From contig NZ_QFBC01000021.1 of assembly GCF_003122325.1 (NCBI RefSeq), positions 1-64,000 of the forward strand: a stretch of 64,000 bases of DNA, read 5' to 3'. This document shows, piece after piece, positions 47,792-59,814 of this stretch. The notes under the pieces were generated by a model. That model was not told where the DNA came from. It saw only the letters and a program-made list of their open reading frames with translations, and did not search any database. The position numbers and the translations under genes were made by a program. Source of the DNA: Rhizobium album (lineage in GTDB: Bacteria > Pseudomonadota > Alphaproteobacteria > Rhizobiales > Rhizobiaceae). How positions within the stretch are numbered: position 1 is the stretch's first letter; each line of letters starts with the position of its first letter.

Positions 47792-48750
47792 GACCAGGGA
47801 CCTTTGGGTGGCTGAGAGTTGCCGCGACCCCAGCCTGTCGGCGGAACGGAGCGCGATTTTCGCACCGCAGTATCAGCTTGCGACGTCGGCGTCGAGGCCG
47901 GGCGGGTTTCCTGCGCCATGCGCTGCAGCGCCGCGATGCGGTTTTCGGTGTTCGGATGGGTCGAGAACAGATTGTCCATGCGTTCGCCCGACAGCGGATT
48001 GATGATGAACATATGCGCCGTGGCGGGATTGCGCTCGGCATCGTCATTGTGGATGTGCTGGGCTGCACCGGCGATCTTGCCGAGCGCCGAGGCAAGCCAG
48101 AGCGGGTTGCCGCAAATTTCCGCGCCGCGCCGGTCGGCGGAATATTCGCAGGTGCGGCTGATCGCCATTTGCACCAGCATCGCCGCCAGCGGCGCCACGA
48201 TCATGGCGACGATCACGCCGATGGCGCCGAACGGATTGTTGTTATTGTTGCGATTGCCGCCGAAGAGGAAGGCAAAGTTGCCGAGCATGGAAATGGCACC
48301 GGCCAGCGTTGCCGTGATGGTCATGGTCAGCGTATCGCGGTTCTGGACATGCGCCAGTTCATGCGCCATGACGCCGGCCACCTCCTGCGGCGTCAATGCG
48401 CGCAGAAGGCCCGTCGACGCGGCGACCGCAGCGTTTTGCGGATTGCGGCCAGTGGCAAAGGCATTCGGCTGCGGGCTGTCGTAGAGATAGACGCGCGGCA
48501 TCGGCAGGCCGGCATTCCTGGAAAGGTCGCGGATGATGCCGTAAAATTCCGGGGCGTTGCGTTCGTCGATTTCCTGGGCGCGGTAGGCCGAAAGCACCAT
48601 GCGATCGGAATTCCAATAGGAAAAGAAGTTCATGCCAGCCGCCACGACGAAGGCAATCAGCATGCCGGATTGTCCGCCAATGAGATAACCGACTCCCATG
48701 AACAGGGCTGTCATGAAGGCAAGCAGCATGGCAGTACGCATGAGATTCAT
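47788..48750 (-). CDS. htpX: HtpX heat-shock membrane metalloprotease
   Basis: A 320-residue M48 protease for membrane-protein quality control. Two N-terminal helices ([34 protein letters not shown]) precede the zinc site [12 protein letters not shown] near 126-137, with a later glutamate in [15 protein letters not shown]. Two more helices flank a [11 protein letters not shown] loop. A disordered tail of about 45 residues ([20 protein letters not shown]) ends it. Start ATG 48750. It sits upstream of the RsmB-like gene with a 4-base overlap. Confidence 0.93.
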   Translation of the reverse strand: MNLMRTAMLLAFMTALFMGVGYLIGGQSGMLIAFVVAAGMNFFSYWNSDRMVLSAYRAQEIDERNAPEFYGIIRDLSRNAGLPMPRVYLYDSPQPNAFATGRNPQNAAVAASTGLLRALTPQEVAGVMAHELAHVQNRDTLTMTITATLAGAISMLGNFAFLFGGNRNNNNNPFGAIGVIVAMIVAPLAAMLVQMAISRTCEYSADRRGAEICGNPLWLASALGKIAGAAQHIHNDDAERNPATAHMFIINPLSGERMDNLFSTHPNTENRIAALQRMAQETRPASTPTSQADTAVRKSRSVPPTGWGRGNSQPPKGPWS

Positions 48751-48879
48751 GTCGGTCTCCAAGGTTGTCATCCGGCAGGGTCGAGGCGGCATTTGGGGCC
48801 GGCGCTTTTCTTTCTCCCCCAAGGCTCCTATGATTTGGTTATTCAGCCGCGATTTTCAATGTTTTTACGGAATAGAGCC

Positions 48880-49104
48880 ATGGCGGAAGCCCAAGCCGAC
48901 AATGACAACAGCGAAAGCTCCAGCACATTGCACGAAACCGGCAAACACTTGCCTCCCGCCGCTCTGCGCGCCCTGAAGGAAGCAGAGGAACGTCGCCAGG
49001 CGGAAAACGAAGCGTCCTTGCCGAAAGAGATCGGCGGCCGCGGCGGCGCCGACCCGGCACGGTTCGGCGACTGGGAAATCAACGGCCGGGCCATCGATTT
49101 CTAA
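48880..49104 (+). CDS. DUF1674 / SDHAF4-like protein
   Basis: This 74-residue protein has the C-terminal signature GGRGGADPARFGDWEINGRAID, which defines the DUF1674 family including mitochondrial succinate dehydrogenase assembly factor 4. In eukaryotes it helps flavinated SdhA join SdhB; a similar role in bacteria is an inference. The ATG at 48880 is chosen; MFLRNR at 48859 is another possible start. The stop codon overlaps the 16-base inverted repeat that follows. Confidence 0.8.
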   Translation: MAEAQADNDNSESSSTLHETGKHLPPAALRALKEAEERRQAENEASLPKEIGGRGGADPARFGDWEINGRAIDF

Positions 49105-49151
49105 GGATATAATTCCTATTGACCGGCGCCATTTTTAGGAATTATATCCTT
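49103..49151. repeat. Perfect 16-bp AT-rich inverted repeat
   Basis: Arms AAGGATATAATTCCTA (49103-49118) and TAGGAATTATATCCTT (49136-49151) are exact complements around a 17-base loop. The first arm includes the end of the DUF1674 stop codon; the second ends two bases before the nuclease ATG. There is no T run after the right arm. The right arm contains an AGGA that might be the only Shine-Dalgarno sequence of the next gene. Confidence 0.85.
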
Positions 49152-49153
49152 GT

Positions 49154-49654
49154 ATGGATATATTCTCAAATCGGCTGCGGATGCTTCTGTTTGCCTGCTT
49201 CTTTGGCAGCGCCAGCTTTTTTGCGGTGCAGGGCGAAACCTGGAGCCGCGAGCAGGGCGTGATAGCCGGTCCCGTCGAAGCTCAGGTGATCCGCGTCATC
49301 GATGGCGATACCTTGCTGGTGGAGGCACGCCCATGGCCGCAACAGCGGATCGAGGTCTATGTCCGCTTGCGCGGCATCGATACGCCCGAATTGCGGGCAC
49401 GCTGCGCGCAATCGAGAAATGCCGCACTACAGGCTAAAAAACTTCTTGCGGATCTTGCTTCAGAAAACCCGACCCTCTGGCTTCGAGATATTTCCGGTGA
49501 CAAATATTTCGGCCGCATCGTCGCCGACGTCACATTCGCAAGTGGCGTGAATCCGGCTGAGGCCCTTTTGTTTGCCGGATATGCCAGGACCTATGATGGC
49601 GGTCGCAAAGACGGCGAAACATGTTCGGCCGTCAACGAGACGGCATTTCCGTAA
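49154..49654 (+). CDS. Thermonuclease (SNase-like) family protein
   Basis: A 166-residue exported nuclease-like protein. A signal sequence of about 26 residues (MLLFACFFGSASFFAVQG) is followed by the SNase fold: VIRVIDGDTLLVEA, VYVRLRGIDTPELR with the catalytic arginine, and DKYFGRIVADVTF. The second catalytic glutamate is likely in the GIDTPELR region. The C-terminus (KDGETCSA) is short but fits small members. ATG 49154 or 49178 could be used. The ribosome site is weak and lies inside the inverted repeat. Confidence 0.78.
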   Translation: MDIFSNRLRMLLFACFFGSASFFAVQGETWSREQGVIAGPVEAQVIRVIDGDTLLVEARPWPQQRIEVYVRLRGIDTPELRARCAQSRNAALQAKKLLADLASENPTLWLRDISGDKYFGRIVADVTFASGVNPAEALLFAGYARTYDGGRKDGETCSAVNETAFP

Positions 49655-49726
49655 AACAATGCCGCCGCAATATGCGTGGCTTCGGCCTTCGAACCTGCGC
49701 AAAAACAAGAGATGACGTGTCACAAG

Positions 49727-49759
49727 AAAAACCCGGCCGCCACAAAGGAAGCCGGGTTT
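49727..49759 (-). terminator. Terminator of acs
   Basis: On the minus strand AAACCCGGC and GCCGGGTTT form a 9-bp stem with a 15-base loop, followed by TT. It lies 27 bases after the acs stop codon. Confidence 0.75.
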
Positions 49760-49785
49760 CGGTGTGAAAGCGTTGGTGACGGCGC

Positions 49786-51744
49786 TTATGCCGCGTCGGC
49801 GCGGTTCTGGCGATTGGCGATCAGGTCGTCGACGACTCCGGGATCGGCCAGCGTCGAGGTATCGCCGAGCGCGCCGAAATCGTCTTCGGCGATCTTGCGC
49901 AGGATGCGGCGCATGATCTTGCCGGAGCGGGTTTTCGGCAGGCCGGGCGCGAACTGGATTTTATCCGGCGTGGCGATCGGGCCGATTTCCTTGCGGACAT
50001 GCTTGACGAGTTCCTGCCGCAAGGCATCCGTGCCCTGCTCGCCGGCCATCAGCGAGACGTAGCAGTAGATGCCCTGACCCTTGAGGCCGTGCGGGTAACC
50101 GACGACGGCAGCTTCGGAAACGAGGTGATGCGACACAAGCGCCGATTCCACTTCCGCCGTGCCGAGACGATGCCCCGAGACGTTGAGAACGTCATCGACG
50201 CGGCCGGTGATCCAATAATAACCATCCTCGTCGCGACGGCAGCCGTCACCGGTGAAATATTTGCCCTTGTAGGTCGAGAAATAGGTCTGGATGAAACGCT
50301 GGTGATCGCCGTAGACGGAGCGCATCTGGCCGGGCCAGCTGTCGGTGATGCAGAGATTGCCGTCGGCCGCCCCTTCCAGCACCTTGCCTTCGTTGTCGAC
50401 GAGCTGCGGCTGGACACCGAAGAACGGCTTCGTCGCCGAACCCGGCTTCAGATCCGTAACGCCCGGCAGCGGGCTGATCAGGATGCCGCCGGTTTCCGTC
50501 TGCCACCAGGTATCGACCACAGGCGATTTCTGCTCGCCGACGACATTGTAGTACCATTCCCAGGCCTCCGGATTGATCGGTTCGCCGACCGATCCGAGCA
50601 GCCGCAGCGAAGCGCGCGACGAGCGCTTGACGAAATGGTCGCCGGCGCCCATCAGCGCACGGATCGCCGTCGGCGCCGTGTAGAAGATGTTGACCTTGTG
50701 CTTGTCGATGACTTCCCAGAAGCGGCCCTGGTCGGGGAAATTCGGCACGCCTTCGAACATCAGCGTCGTCGCCGCATTGGCGAGCGGACCGTAGACGATG
50801 TAGGAATGACCGGTCACCCAGCCCACATCCGCCGTGCACCAGTAGACGTCGCCATCGCGATAATCGAAGACGTATTGATGCGTCATCGAGGCGTAGACGA
50901 GATAACCGCCGGTGGTGTGCAGCACGCCCTTCGGCTTGCCGGTCGAACCCGAGGTATAGAGAATGAACAACGGATCTTCCGCCTTCATCTTCACCGGCGG
51001 GCAATCCGGCTTCACCGTGTTGATTTCCTGGTGATACCAGAGGTCGCGGCCCGGCGCCCAGCCGGTCTTGCCGCCGGTGCGGCGCACGACGAGCACCTTG
51101 TTGACGATCACGTGGTTCTTGGCGGCGATGTCGATGGCGGTATCGGTGTTTTCTTTCAGCGGGATCGGCTTGCCGCCGCGCACGCCCTCATCGCAGGTGA
51201 TGACGAAGGTCGATTCGCAGTCGACGATACGGCCGGCCAGCGCATCGGGGGAGAAGCCGCCGAAGACGACGGAATGAATGGCGCCGATACGGGCGCAGGC
51301 CAGCATCGCATAGGCCGCTTCCGGGATCATCGGCATGTAGATGGTCACCCGGTCGCCCTTCTTGACGCCGTGCTTCTTCAACACGTTGGCGAGGCGACAC
51401 ACCTGGTCGTAGAGCTGGTTGTAGGTGATCTTCTTGTCGACATAGGGGTTGTCGCCTTCCCAGATGATCGCGGTCTTTTCACCATGCGTCTTCAGGTGGC
51501 GGTCGATGCAGTTGTAGGAGACGTTGGTAATACCGTCTTCGTACCACTTGATGGAAACCTTGCCGGTGAACGACGTGTTCTTGACCTTGGTATAGGGTTT
51601 GAACCAGTCGATGCGCTTGCCATGCTTGCCCCAGAAGCGATCAGGATCTTCGACACTCTCGGTATACCATTTCTGATAGGTATCGCCGTCGATGAGCGCG
51701 CGGCTTTTTGCCGATTTAAGAACCGGATAAAGCTTGGCTGACAT
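49786..51744 (-). CDS. acs: Acetyl-CoA synthetase
   Basis: A 652-residue AMP-forming enzyme that activates acetate through acetyl-AMP. Motifs include the P-loop-like [11 protein letters not shown], the adenylate site [12 protein letters not shown], the hinge region [20 protein letters not shown], and the C-terminal lysine in [10 protein letters not shown], the usual acetylation target of protein acetyltransferases. Start ATG 51744 follows GAGGAG. It is divergent from trcR; a promoter candidate with TTGACC lies just upstream. Confidence 0.96.
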   Translation of the reverse strand: MSAKLYPVLKSAKSRALIDGDTYQKWYTESVEDPDRFWGKHGKRIDWFKPYTKVKNTSFTGKVSIKWYEDGITNVSYNCIDRHLKTHGEKTAIIWEGDNPYVDKKITYNQLYDQVCRLANVLKKHGVKKGDRVTIYMPMIPEAAYAMLACARIGAIHSVVFGGFSPDALAGRIVDCESTFVITCDEGVRGGKPIPLKENTDTAIDIAAKNHVIVNKVLVVRRTGGKTGWAPGRDLWYHQEINTVKPDCPPVKMKAEDPLFILYTSGSTGKPKGVLHTTGGYLVYASMTHQYVFDYRDGDVYWCTADVGWVTGHSYIVYGPLANAATTLMFEGVPNFPDQGRFWEVIDKHKVNIFYTAPTAIRALMGAGDHFVKRSSRASLRLLGSVGEPINPEAWEWYYNVVGEQKSPVVDTWWQTETGGILISPLPGVTDLKPGSATKPFFGVQPQLVDNEGKVLEGAADGNLCITDSWPGQMRSVYGDHQRFIQTYFSTYKGKYFTGDGCRRDEDGYYWITGRVDDVLNVSGHRLGTAEVESALVSHHLVSEAAVVGYPHGLKGQGIYCYVSLMAGEQGTDALRQELVKHVRKEIGPIATPDKIQFAPGLPKTRSGKIMRRILRKIAEDDFGALGDTSTLADPGVVDDLIANRQNRADAA

Positions 51745-51770
51745 GAACTCCTCCCTCATGTTGATGCCAT

Positions 51771-51800
51771 TATCTATGTGCGACCTTCATAGCAGGTCAA
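51771..51800 (-). promoter_or_regulatory. Candidate promoter of acs
   Basis: Minus-strand TTGACC (51800-51795) and TAGATA (51776-51771) with an 18-base spacer. A start near 51764 gives a roughly 20-nt leader with the GAGGAG site. Confidence 0.45.
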
Positions 51801-51948
51801 CCCGTTCCGGCAATTAGACAAAGGTCATTTGTCTCTTGGAGAATTGCAATTATGACACAATGCCTATATAGAGCAGTCTAATTTCCGGAAATTTGTGGTG
51901 ATACCACGTCCCGCGACCCCGGCGCGGGCCGACAGAAGGACTATATCC

Positions 51949-52650
51949 ATGGCTCAACAACTGCTCATGCCGAAGGCGACGGCCGTGTGGCTGGTCGATA
52001 ACACCGCATTGTCTTTCGACCAGATCGCCCAGTTCTGCAAACTGCACCCGCTGGAAGTGAAGGCGATTGCCGACGGTGAAGCTTCGCAGGGCATCAAGGG
52101 CCTCGATCCGATCTCGACCGGCCAGCTTTCGCGCGAAGAAATCGCCCGCGGCGAAGCCAACATCAACCACAAGCTCAAGCTTTCCGATCCGAAGGTGCGC
52201 GTGCCGGAATCGAAGCGCAAGGGGCCGCGCTACACACCGGTTTCCAAGCGCCAGGATCGTCCGAACGCCATTCTCTGGCTGGTGCGCAACCATCCCGAAC
52301 TCAAGGACGCCCAGATCTCCCGCCTGGTCGGCACCACCAAGTCGACGATCGAGCAGATCCGCGAGCGCACCCACTGGAATGCCGCCAACCTGACGCCGAT
52401 GGATCCGGTGACGCTTGGCCTGTGCAGCCAGATCGATCTGGATTTCGAAGTCGAAAAGGCCGCCAAGGGCCGTCCGCTGCCGACCGCCGCCGAGCTCGGC
52501 GCCACCCTGCAGCCGACCCAGGAAACCGAACGCCTCGGCTTCAGCTACGATCGGGAAGAAGAAAAAGAGATCGACGCCGACGCCGTCTTCGCCAAGCTCA
52601 AGTCGCTCAAGTCGACGCGCACAGACGAAGACGAGGACGATCAATACTGA
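51949..52650 (+). CDS. trcR: TrcR, DUF1013 cell-cycle transcriptional regulator
   Basis: A 233-residue protein restricted to alphaproteobacteria. The N-terminal MAQQLLMPKATAVWLVDNTA, the segment LSFDQIAQFCKLHPLEVKAI (helix-turn-helix) and the central NAILWLVRNHPELKDAQISR with TTKSTIEQIRERTHW define it. An acidic C-terminal tail follows. In Caulobacter and Brucella relatives it binds DNA and RNA polymerase in the CtrA network. The frame is open upstream, but MAQQ at 51949 with GAAGGA is the conserved start. Confidence 0.9.
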   Translation: MAQQLLMPKATAVWLVDNTALSFDQIAQFCKLHPLEVKAIADGEASQGIKGLDPISTGQLSREEIARGEANINHKLKLSDPKVRVPESKRKGPRYTPVSKRQDRPNAILWLVRNHPELKDAQISRLVGTTKSTIEQIRERTHWNAANLTPMDPVTLGLCSQIDLDFEVEKAAKGRPLPTAAELGATLQPTQETERLGFSYDREEEKEIDADAVFAKLKSLKSTRTDEDEDDQY

Positions 52651-52675
52651 TCGTCGCGTCGCGAAAGACGAACGC

Positions 52676-52714
52676 AAAAGCCCGCAACGCCTGAACGGTG
52701 CTGCGGGCTTTTTT
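52676..52714. terminator. Bidirectional terminator between trcR and prpE
   Basis: Stem AAAAGCCCGCA/TGCGGGCTTTT with a 15-base loop and T runs in both directions; convergent genes end on each side. Confidence 0.85.
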
Positions 52715-52722
52715 CGTTTGCT

Positions 52723-54636
52723 TCAACCGGGATGATGCAGGCCGCGTCCCTGCAGCACGGCGGTGATCTCTTCGAGAATGACCGGATCGTCGATGGTCGC
52801 CGGCATTTTCCACGGCAGGCCGTCGGCGATCTTCTGCATGGTACCGCGCAGGATCTTTCCCGAGCGGGTTTTTGGCAGGCGCTGGACGATCATCACCGAC
52901 TTGAAGGCGGCGACCGGGCCGATTTCCTCGCGCACCAGCGAAATCACCTCGCGTTCGATCTCCCTGACATCCCGCGCCACCTTGTTCTTCAGCACCAGGA
53001 AACCGCAGGGCACCTGGCCCTTCAATTCATCGGCAATGCCGATCACGGCGCATTCCGCGACGTCAGGGTGAAGGGCGCAGGCTTCTTCCATCGCGCCGGT
53101 CGACAGGCGATGGCCGGCGCAATTGATGATGTCGTCGGTGCGGGCCATGATGAACATGTAGCCGTCTTCATCCATGTAGCCGGCATCAGCGGTCTTGTAG
53201 TAACCGGGAAATTCCTCCAGGCAGGCGGCGCGAAACCGCTCGTCGGCGTTCCAGAACGTCACGAGGTTGCCGGGTGGCAGCGGCAGCCGGACGACGATGT
53301 TGCCGAGCGTACCTGCCGGCACCGGATGGCCTTCGTCATCCAGCACCTCGATCGTATAGCCGGGCAAGGGAACGGCGGGCGAGCCGTATTTGACCGGCAG
53401 CAACCCCAGGCCCAGCGGGTTGGCCGCCACCGGCCAGCCGGTTTCCGTCTGCCACCAATGGTCGATCACCGGGACGTCGAGAATGCGTTCGGCCCATTTG
53501 ATGGTTTCCGAATCAGCCCGTTCACCAGCGAGAAACAGGGCACGAAAGCCGGATAGATCGTATTTCCGGGCAAATTCCCCCTCGGGATCGTCGCGGCGGA
53601 TGGCGCGGAAGGCCGTCGGCGCGGTGAACATCACCTTGACATCGTGATCGGCGATCACCCGCCAATAGGTGCCGGCATCGGGCGTGCCGACCGGCTTGCC
53701 TTCGAACAGGATGGTGGTGTTGCCCGCCAGCAGCGGGCCGTAAACGATGTAGGAATGGCCGACCACCCAACCGATATCCGACGCCGCCCAGAAGACCTCG
53801 CCGGGCTTGACGCCGTAGATGTTCTCCATGCTCCATTTCAGCGCCACCATGTGGCCGCCATTGTCGCGGACCACACCCTTCGGCTGGCCGGTCGTGCCGG
53901 AGGTGTAGAGAATGTAGAGCGGATCGGTTGCCTTGACCGGCGTGCAGGCAACGCTGGTACCGGCAGCTTTTTCCGCGGCCACCGCGCTGGTAAAATCGAC
54001 ATCGCGGCCGGGTTTCAGCTCCGCCTGCAATTCCGGTCGCTGCAGCACCAGGCAGTGTTCCGGCTTGATCCTGGCGAGTTCGATGGCGTGGTCGACAAGC
54101 GGCATATAGGCGACCGTGCGGCCCGGCTCCAGCCCGCAACTGGCGGCGATGATCAGCTTGGCGTCGAAATCGTCGATGCGCGTTGCCAGTTCATGCGCCG
54201 CAAAGCCACCGAACACGACCGAATGAATGGCGCCGAGCCGGGCGCAGGCCAGCATCGAAAATACCGCTTCCGGAACCATCGGCATGTAGAGGATGACACG
54301 GTCGCCCTTGCCGACGCCGAGGCGGCGCAGGGCGGCGGAAACGGCCACGACCTCGGCCAGCATCTCCTCATAGGTGAAACTGGCAACCTTGCCGGTCATC
54401 GGGCTGTCGTAGATCAGCGCCTTCTGGCCGCCGCGTCCATCGGCCACATGGCGATCGACGCAGTTGAAACAGGTATTGGTTTCCGCGCCGATGAACCAGC
54501 GCCCGTAAACGCCATCTCCGGCGTCGAAGACGGTATCGGCCGGTCGGGACCAATGAAGCGTTTCGGCGATCCCCCTCCAGAAACCTTCAGGATCGGCCTG
54601 CCACGCCGCATAGGTTTGGGCATAAGTGCTTTGCAT
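52723..54636 (-). CDS. prpE: Propionyl-CoA synthetase
   Basis: A 637-residue AMP-forming acyl-CoA synthetase close to Acs. It has FNCVDRHVADGRGGQKALIY, YTSGTTGQPKGVVRDNGGH, DHWWQTETGWPVAAN and the C-terminal KTRSGKILRG with the regulatory lysine. The VVRDNGGH variant after the P-loop and the shorter length separate PrpE from Acs. No methylcitrate-cycle genes are nearby; rhizobia usually process propionyl-CoA through methylmalonyl-CoA. ATG 54636 is chosen over 54663. Confidence 0.9.
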   Translation of the reverse strand: MQSTYAQTYAAWQADPEGFWRGIAETLHWSRPADTVFDAGDGVYGRWFIGAETNTCFNCVDRHVADGRGGQKALIYDSPMTGKVASFTYEEMLAEVVAVSAALRRLGVGKGDRVILYMPMVPEAVFSMLACARLGAIHSVVFGGFAAHELATRIDDFDAKLIIAASCGLEPGRTVAYMPLVDHAIELARIKPEHCLVLQRPELQAELKPGRDVDFTSAVAAEKAAGTSVACTPVKATDPLYILYTSGTTGQPKGVVRDNGGHMVALKWSMENIYGVKPGEVFWAASDIGWVVGHSYIVYGPLLAGNTTILFEGKPVGTPDAGTYWRVIADHDVKVMFTAPTAFRAIRRDDPEGEFARKYDLSGFRALFLAGERADSETIKWAERILDVPVIDHWWQTETGWPVAANPLGLGLLPVKYGSPAVPLPGYTIEVLDDEGHPVPAGTLGNIVVRLPLPPGNLVTFWNADERFRAACLEEFPGYYKTADAGYMDEDGYMFIMARTDDIINCAGHRLSTGAMEEACALHPDVAECAVIGIADELKGQVPCGFLVLKNKVARDVREIEREVISLVREEIGPVAAFKSVMIVQRLPKTRSGKILRGTMQKIADGLPWKMPATIDDPVILEEITAVLQGRGLHHPG

Positions 54637-54743
54637 TCTTTCCTCCCGGTATGCAAACGCCAAGCTGTAAACAGCCTAGCCCCATTTACCGGGGGAATAC
54701 AGGGCCTGGAAAGCAAGACCAAAGCCCTAGGCATAAAGACCAA

Positions 54744-55406
54744 TCAGCGGCTGCCGAAAATCGCCGACCCGACCCGCACACCTGTAGCGCCGAAGGCAAT
54801 CGCCGTCTCGTAGTCGCCGGACATGCCCATCGACAGCTTTTCGACGCCCGCCTCTGTGGCCAGTCTTGCCAGCAGGGCAAAATGCGGCCCGGGATTTTCA
54901 TCCGCCGGCGGAATACACATCAGTCCTTCGATCTCAAGCGCCAGTTCACCGCGGCAAAGCGCCACGAAAGCCGGCAGCTCGTCCGGCGCGATGCCGGCCT
55001 TCTGCGGCTCCAGGCCGGTGTTGACCTGGATATAGAGCCGCGGCGTGCGTCCCTGCCGCTGCATTTCCGCGGCCAGCGCCCGGGCGATCTTTTCCCGGTC
55101 CACCGTCTCGATGACGTCGAACAGCGCCACCGCCTCCGCCGCCTTGTTGGATTGCAGCGGCCCGATGAGATGCAGCTCGATGCCCAAAGTTTCCGCCTTC
55201 AGCTGCGGCCACTTGCCCCGGCTTTCCTGCACACGGTTTTCGCCGAAGACCCGTTGCCCGGCGGCGATGGCCGGACGAATATCGTCGGCTTCGAATGTCT
55301 TGGAGACGGCAACAAGCGTCACCGCGCCCGCGGGGCGGCCTGCCTTCCGTTCGGCGGCTGTTATCCGGCCTTTCACCGCCTCGAGACGTTCTTGCAATTG
55401 CGTCAT
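54744..55406 (-). CDS. YggS-family PLP homeostasis protein
   Basis: A 220-residue single-domain TIM-barrel protein that binds PLP through K36 in TLVAVSKTFEADDI. It has FGENRVQES, HLIGPLQSNKA and the C-terminal phosphate site LSMGMSGDYETAI with GATGVRVGSAIFG. Members have no clear catalytic activity but control PLP and amino-acid pools. It is divergent from leuS. The ATG start has no strong competitor. Confidence 0.92.
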   Translation of the reverse strand: MTQLQERLEAVKGRITAAERKAGRPAGAVTLVAVSKTFEADDIRPAIAAGQRVFGENRVQESRGKWPQLKAETLGIELHLIGPLQSNKAAEAVALFDVIETVDREKIARALAAEMQRQGRTPRLYIQVNTGLEPQKAGIAPDELPAFVALCRGELALEIEGLMCIPPADENPGPHFALLARLATEAGVEKLSMGMSGDYETAIAFGATGVRVGSAIFGSR

Positions 55407-55588
55407 GCCATCCTCATCTGTCGCATGGTTCTCTGCGTTAGCTAAACCTTCGCCTCACCGTTGCCAAGCTTCGGTGCTCCACCCGTGATAAACTTTGCCT
55501 GACCCGGCCGGCGGAAAACTTGACGCTTGGACGGTTTCATGATGAAGGTCACGGCCAATTCTCCCTGATTTCCTGGAATATCGATCCC

Positions 55589-58208
<2,620 letters not shown>

Positions 58209-58219
<11 letters not shown>

Positions 58220-58730
58220 CGTGAGCGTGAAATTTCTCCGGAAAGGCAGCACCGCTGTCGTCATCGCCCTGGCGCTGCTTGCGAGCAGTTGCCAGGTGCG
58301 CCCGCTTTATTCCGAATCGACCGGTGTCGCGCGGAACCTGGCGGCGATCTCCTATTCACCGGCCGGTAGCCGCGTCGGGCAGCAAGTCCGCAACCGCCTG
58401 ATCTTCCTGACCTCCGGCGGCGCCGGAGAGCCGGCGAGAGCCGATTACGACGTTCAGCTGACTGTCGCCAGCTATGTCACCGGCGTTCTGCTGGTCGAAT
58501 CCTCCGATACGGCCCGCGCGGGCCAGATCGTCGTCAACGGCGATTACACGATGCGGCGCGTTTCAGACGGACAGGTGCTGCGCACCGGACATCGTTCGGC
58601 CACATCGCTGGTCGACTTCCCCGTCCAGGAATTCGCCAAGCTGCGGGCGATCCGCGATGCCGAAAACCGTGCGGCCCGGGAACTGGCGGAGCTGATCCGG
58701 ACCGATCTGGCCATCGCGCTTGGCCGGTAA
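58209..58730 (+). CDS. lptE: LPS-assembly lipoprotein LptE
   Basis: A 173-residue outer-membrane lipoprotein that plugs LptD and helps lipopolysaccharide export. A signal sequence ends with the lipobox LLASSC, lipidated at C28. The rest is a short alpha/beta fold ([37 protein letters not shown]). The start is TTG at 58209, 11 bases inside leuS and preceded by AAAGGA; GTG codons at 58221 and 58227 are alternatives. leuS-lptE-holA is a conserved order. Confidence 0.88.
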
Positions 58731-58739
58731 GGCTGTTCC

Positions 58740-59777
58740 ATGGCGGAAGTGAAGTCTCACGAGTTCGATCAGTTTCTGCGAAACTCCGCGCGGCTTTATC
58801 GCATCTTTATCATCTACGGGCCGGATCGTGGCCTGGTATCCGAGCGGGCCGGTCTGATTGCAGCGGGAACCAAGGTCCCCGCCGACGATCCATTCGCCTT
58901 CGTCAAGCTCGATGTGACCGACTTGCACGGCAATGCCGGGCGATTGCTGGACGAAGCTTATGCCATCGGTCTTTTCGGTGGCCAGCGCCTGATCTGGCTG
59001 CGGGGCGTCTCTAACGAAAAGCCCGTTATCGAGGCCGTACAGGCGCTGATCGATAAGCCTCCGGAAGATTGTACGCTAATTTTAGAGGCGGGCGACCTCA
59101 AGAAGGGCGTAGGCTTGCGCAAACTGGCGGACGGTGCCCGCAGCATCGCTTCTATTCCCTGTTATTCCGACGACGGCAGGGCCCTGAATGCGCTTGTCGA
59201 TTCGGAACTCTCAAGCGAAAGCCTGAAAATCACGCCGTCTGCCCGCCATCTGCTCCTGGAGTTTCTGGGCGGCGACCGTATTGCTTCACGCAACGAAATT
59301 CAGAAGCTCGCGCTATATTGCCGCGGCCTGGATACGGTCGATGAACAGCATGTCTTCGATATCATCGGCGATGCCAGCGCCATATCCGCAGACGATGCGG
59401 TTGACGCGGTGCTGAAAGGCGACAAAGAGGGTTTCCTGCATGAAACCCGCAAGATCGCCACGTCGAAAATGTCGATCTTCCTGGTGTTGCAGAGTTGCCT
59501 GCGGCAGCTGCAGCTTCTCGATGTGATGCGCGCCGAGATGGACGAAAAGAACACACAACCGGCGCAAATCATGCAGACTCTCGGCCGCCACCTGTATTTT
59601 CGCCGCAAACCGGTTATCGAAGCCTTGTTGAAAAACTGGTCCGCTGCCACCATTGCCCGTGAGATGAACCGGGTGCAATCGGCCATATTGCAGACCCGCC
59701 AGCGCCAAAGCCTGGAAGAAAGCATTGCCCTTCAGACGCTGCTGGCCGTGGTTCTACAGGCCGGCCGCAAGAGCTGA
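58740..59777 (+). CDS. holA: DNA polymerase III delta subunit
   Basis: A 345-residue clamp-loader subunit that opens the beta clamp. It shows the AAA+-like layout without an ATP site: YRIFIIYGPDRGLVSERAGL near the N-terminus, FGGQRLIWLRGV in the middle, and the C-terminal collar helices (LVLQSCLRQLQLLDVMRAEM, TLGRHLYFRRKPVIEALLK). The ATG lies 9 bases after the lptE stop with GTTCC before it, so it is probably cotranscribed. Length is normal. Confidence 0.93.
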   Translation: MAEVKSHEFDQFLRNSARLYRIFIIYGPDRGLVSERAGLIAAGTKVPADDPFAFVKLDVTDLHGNAGRLLDEAYAIGLFGGQRLIWLRGVSNEKPVIEAVQALIDKPPEDCTLILEAGDLKKGVGLRKLADGARSIASIPCYSDDGRALNALVDSELSSESLKITPSARHLLLEFLGGDRIASRNEIQKLALYCRGLDTVDEQHVFDIIGDASAISADDAVDAVLKGDKEGFLHETRKIATSKMSIFLVLQSCLRQLQLLDVMRAEMDEKNTQPAQIMQTLGRHLYFRRKPVIEALLKNWSAATIAREMNRVQSAILQTRQRQSLEESIALQTLLAVVLQAGRKS

Positions 59778-59814
59778 TCCGAAACCCCGGACCGGAACAT
59801 CGAACCAGTGCGGT

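Noticed and set aside
49999-51741. 580-codon plus-strand frame
   Set aside because: Antisense to acs, which is fully conserved in its own frame.
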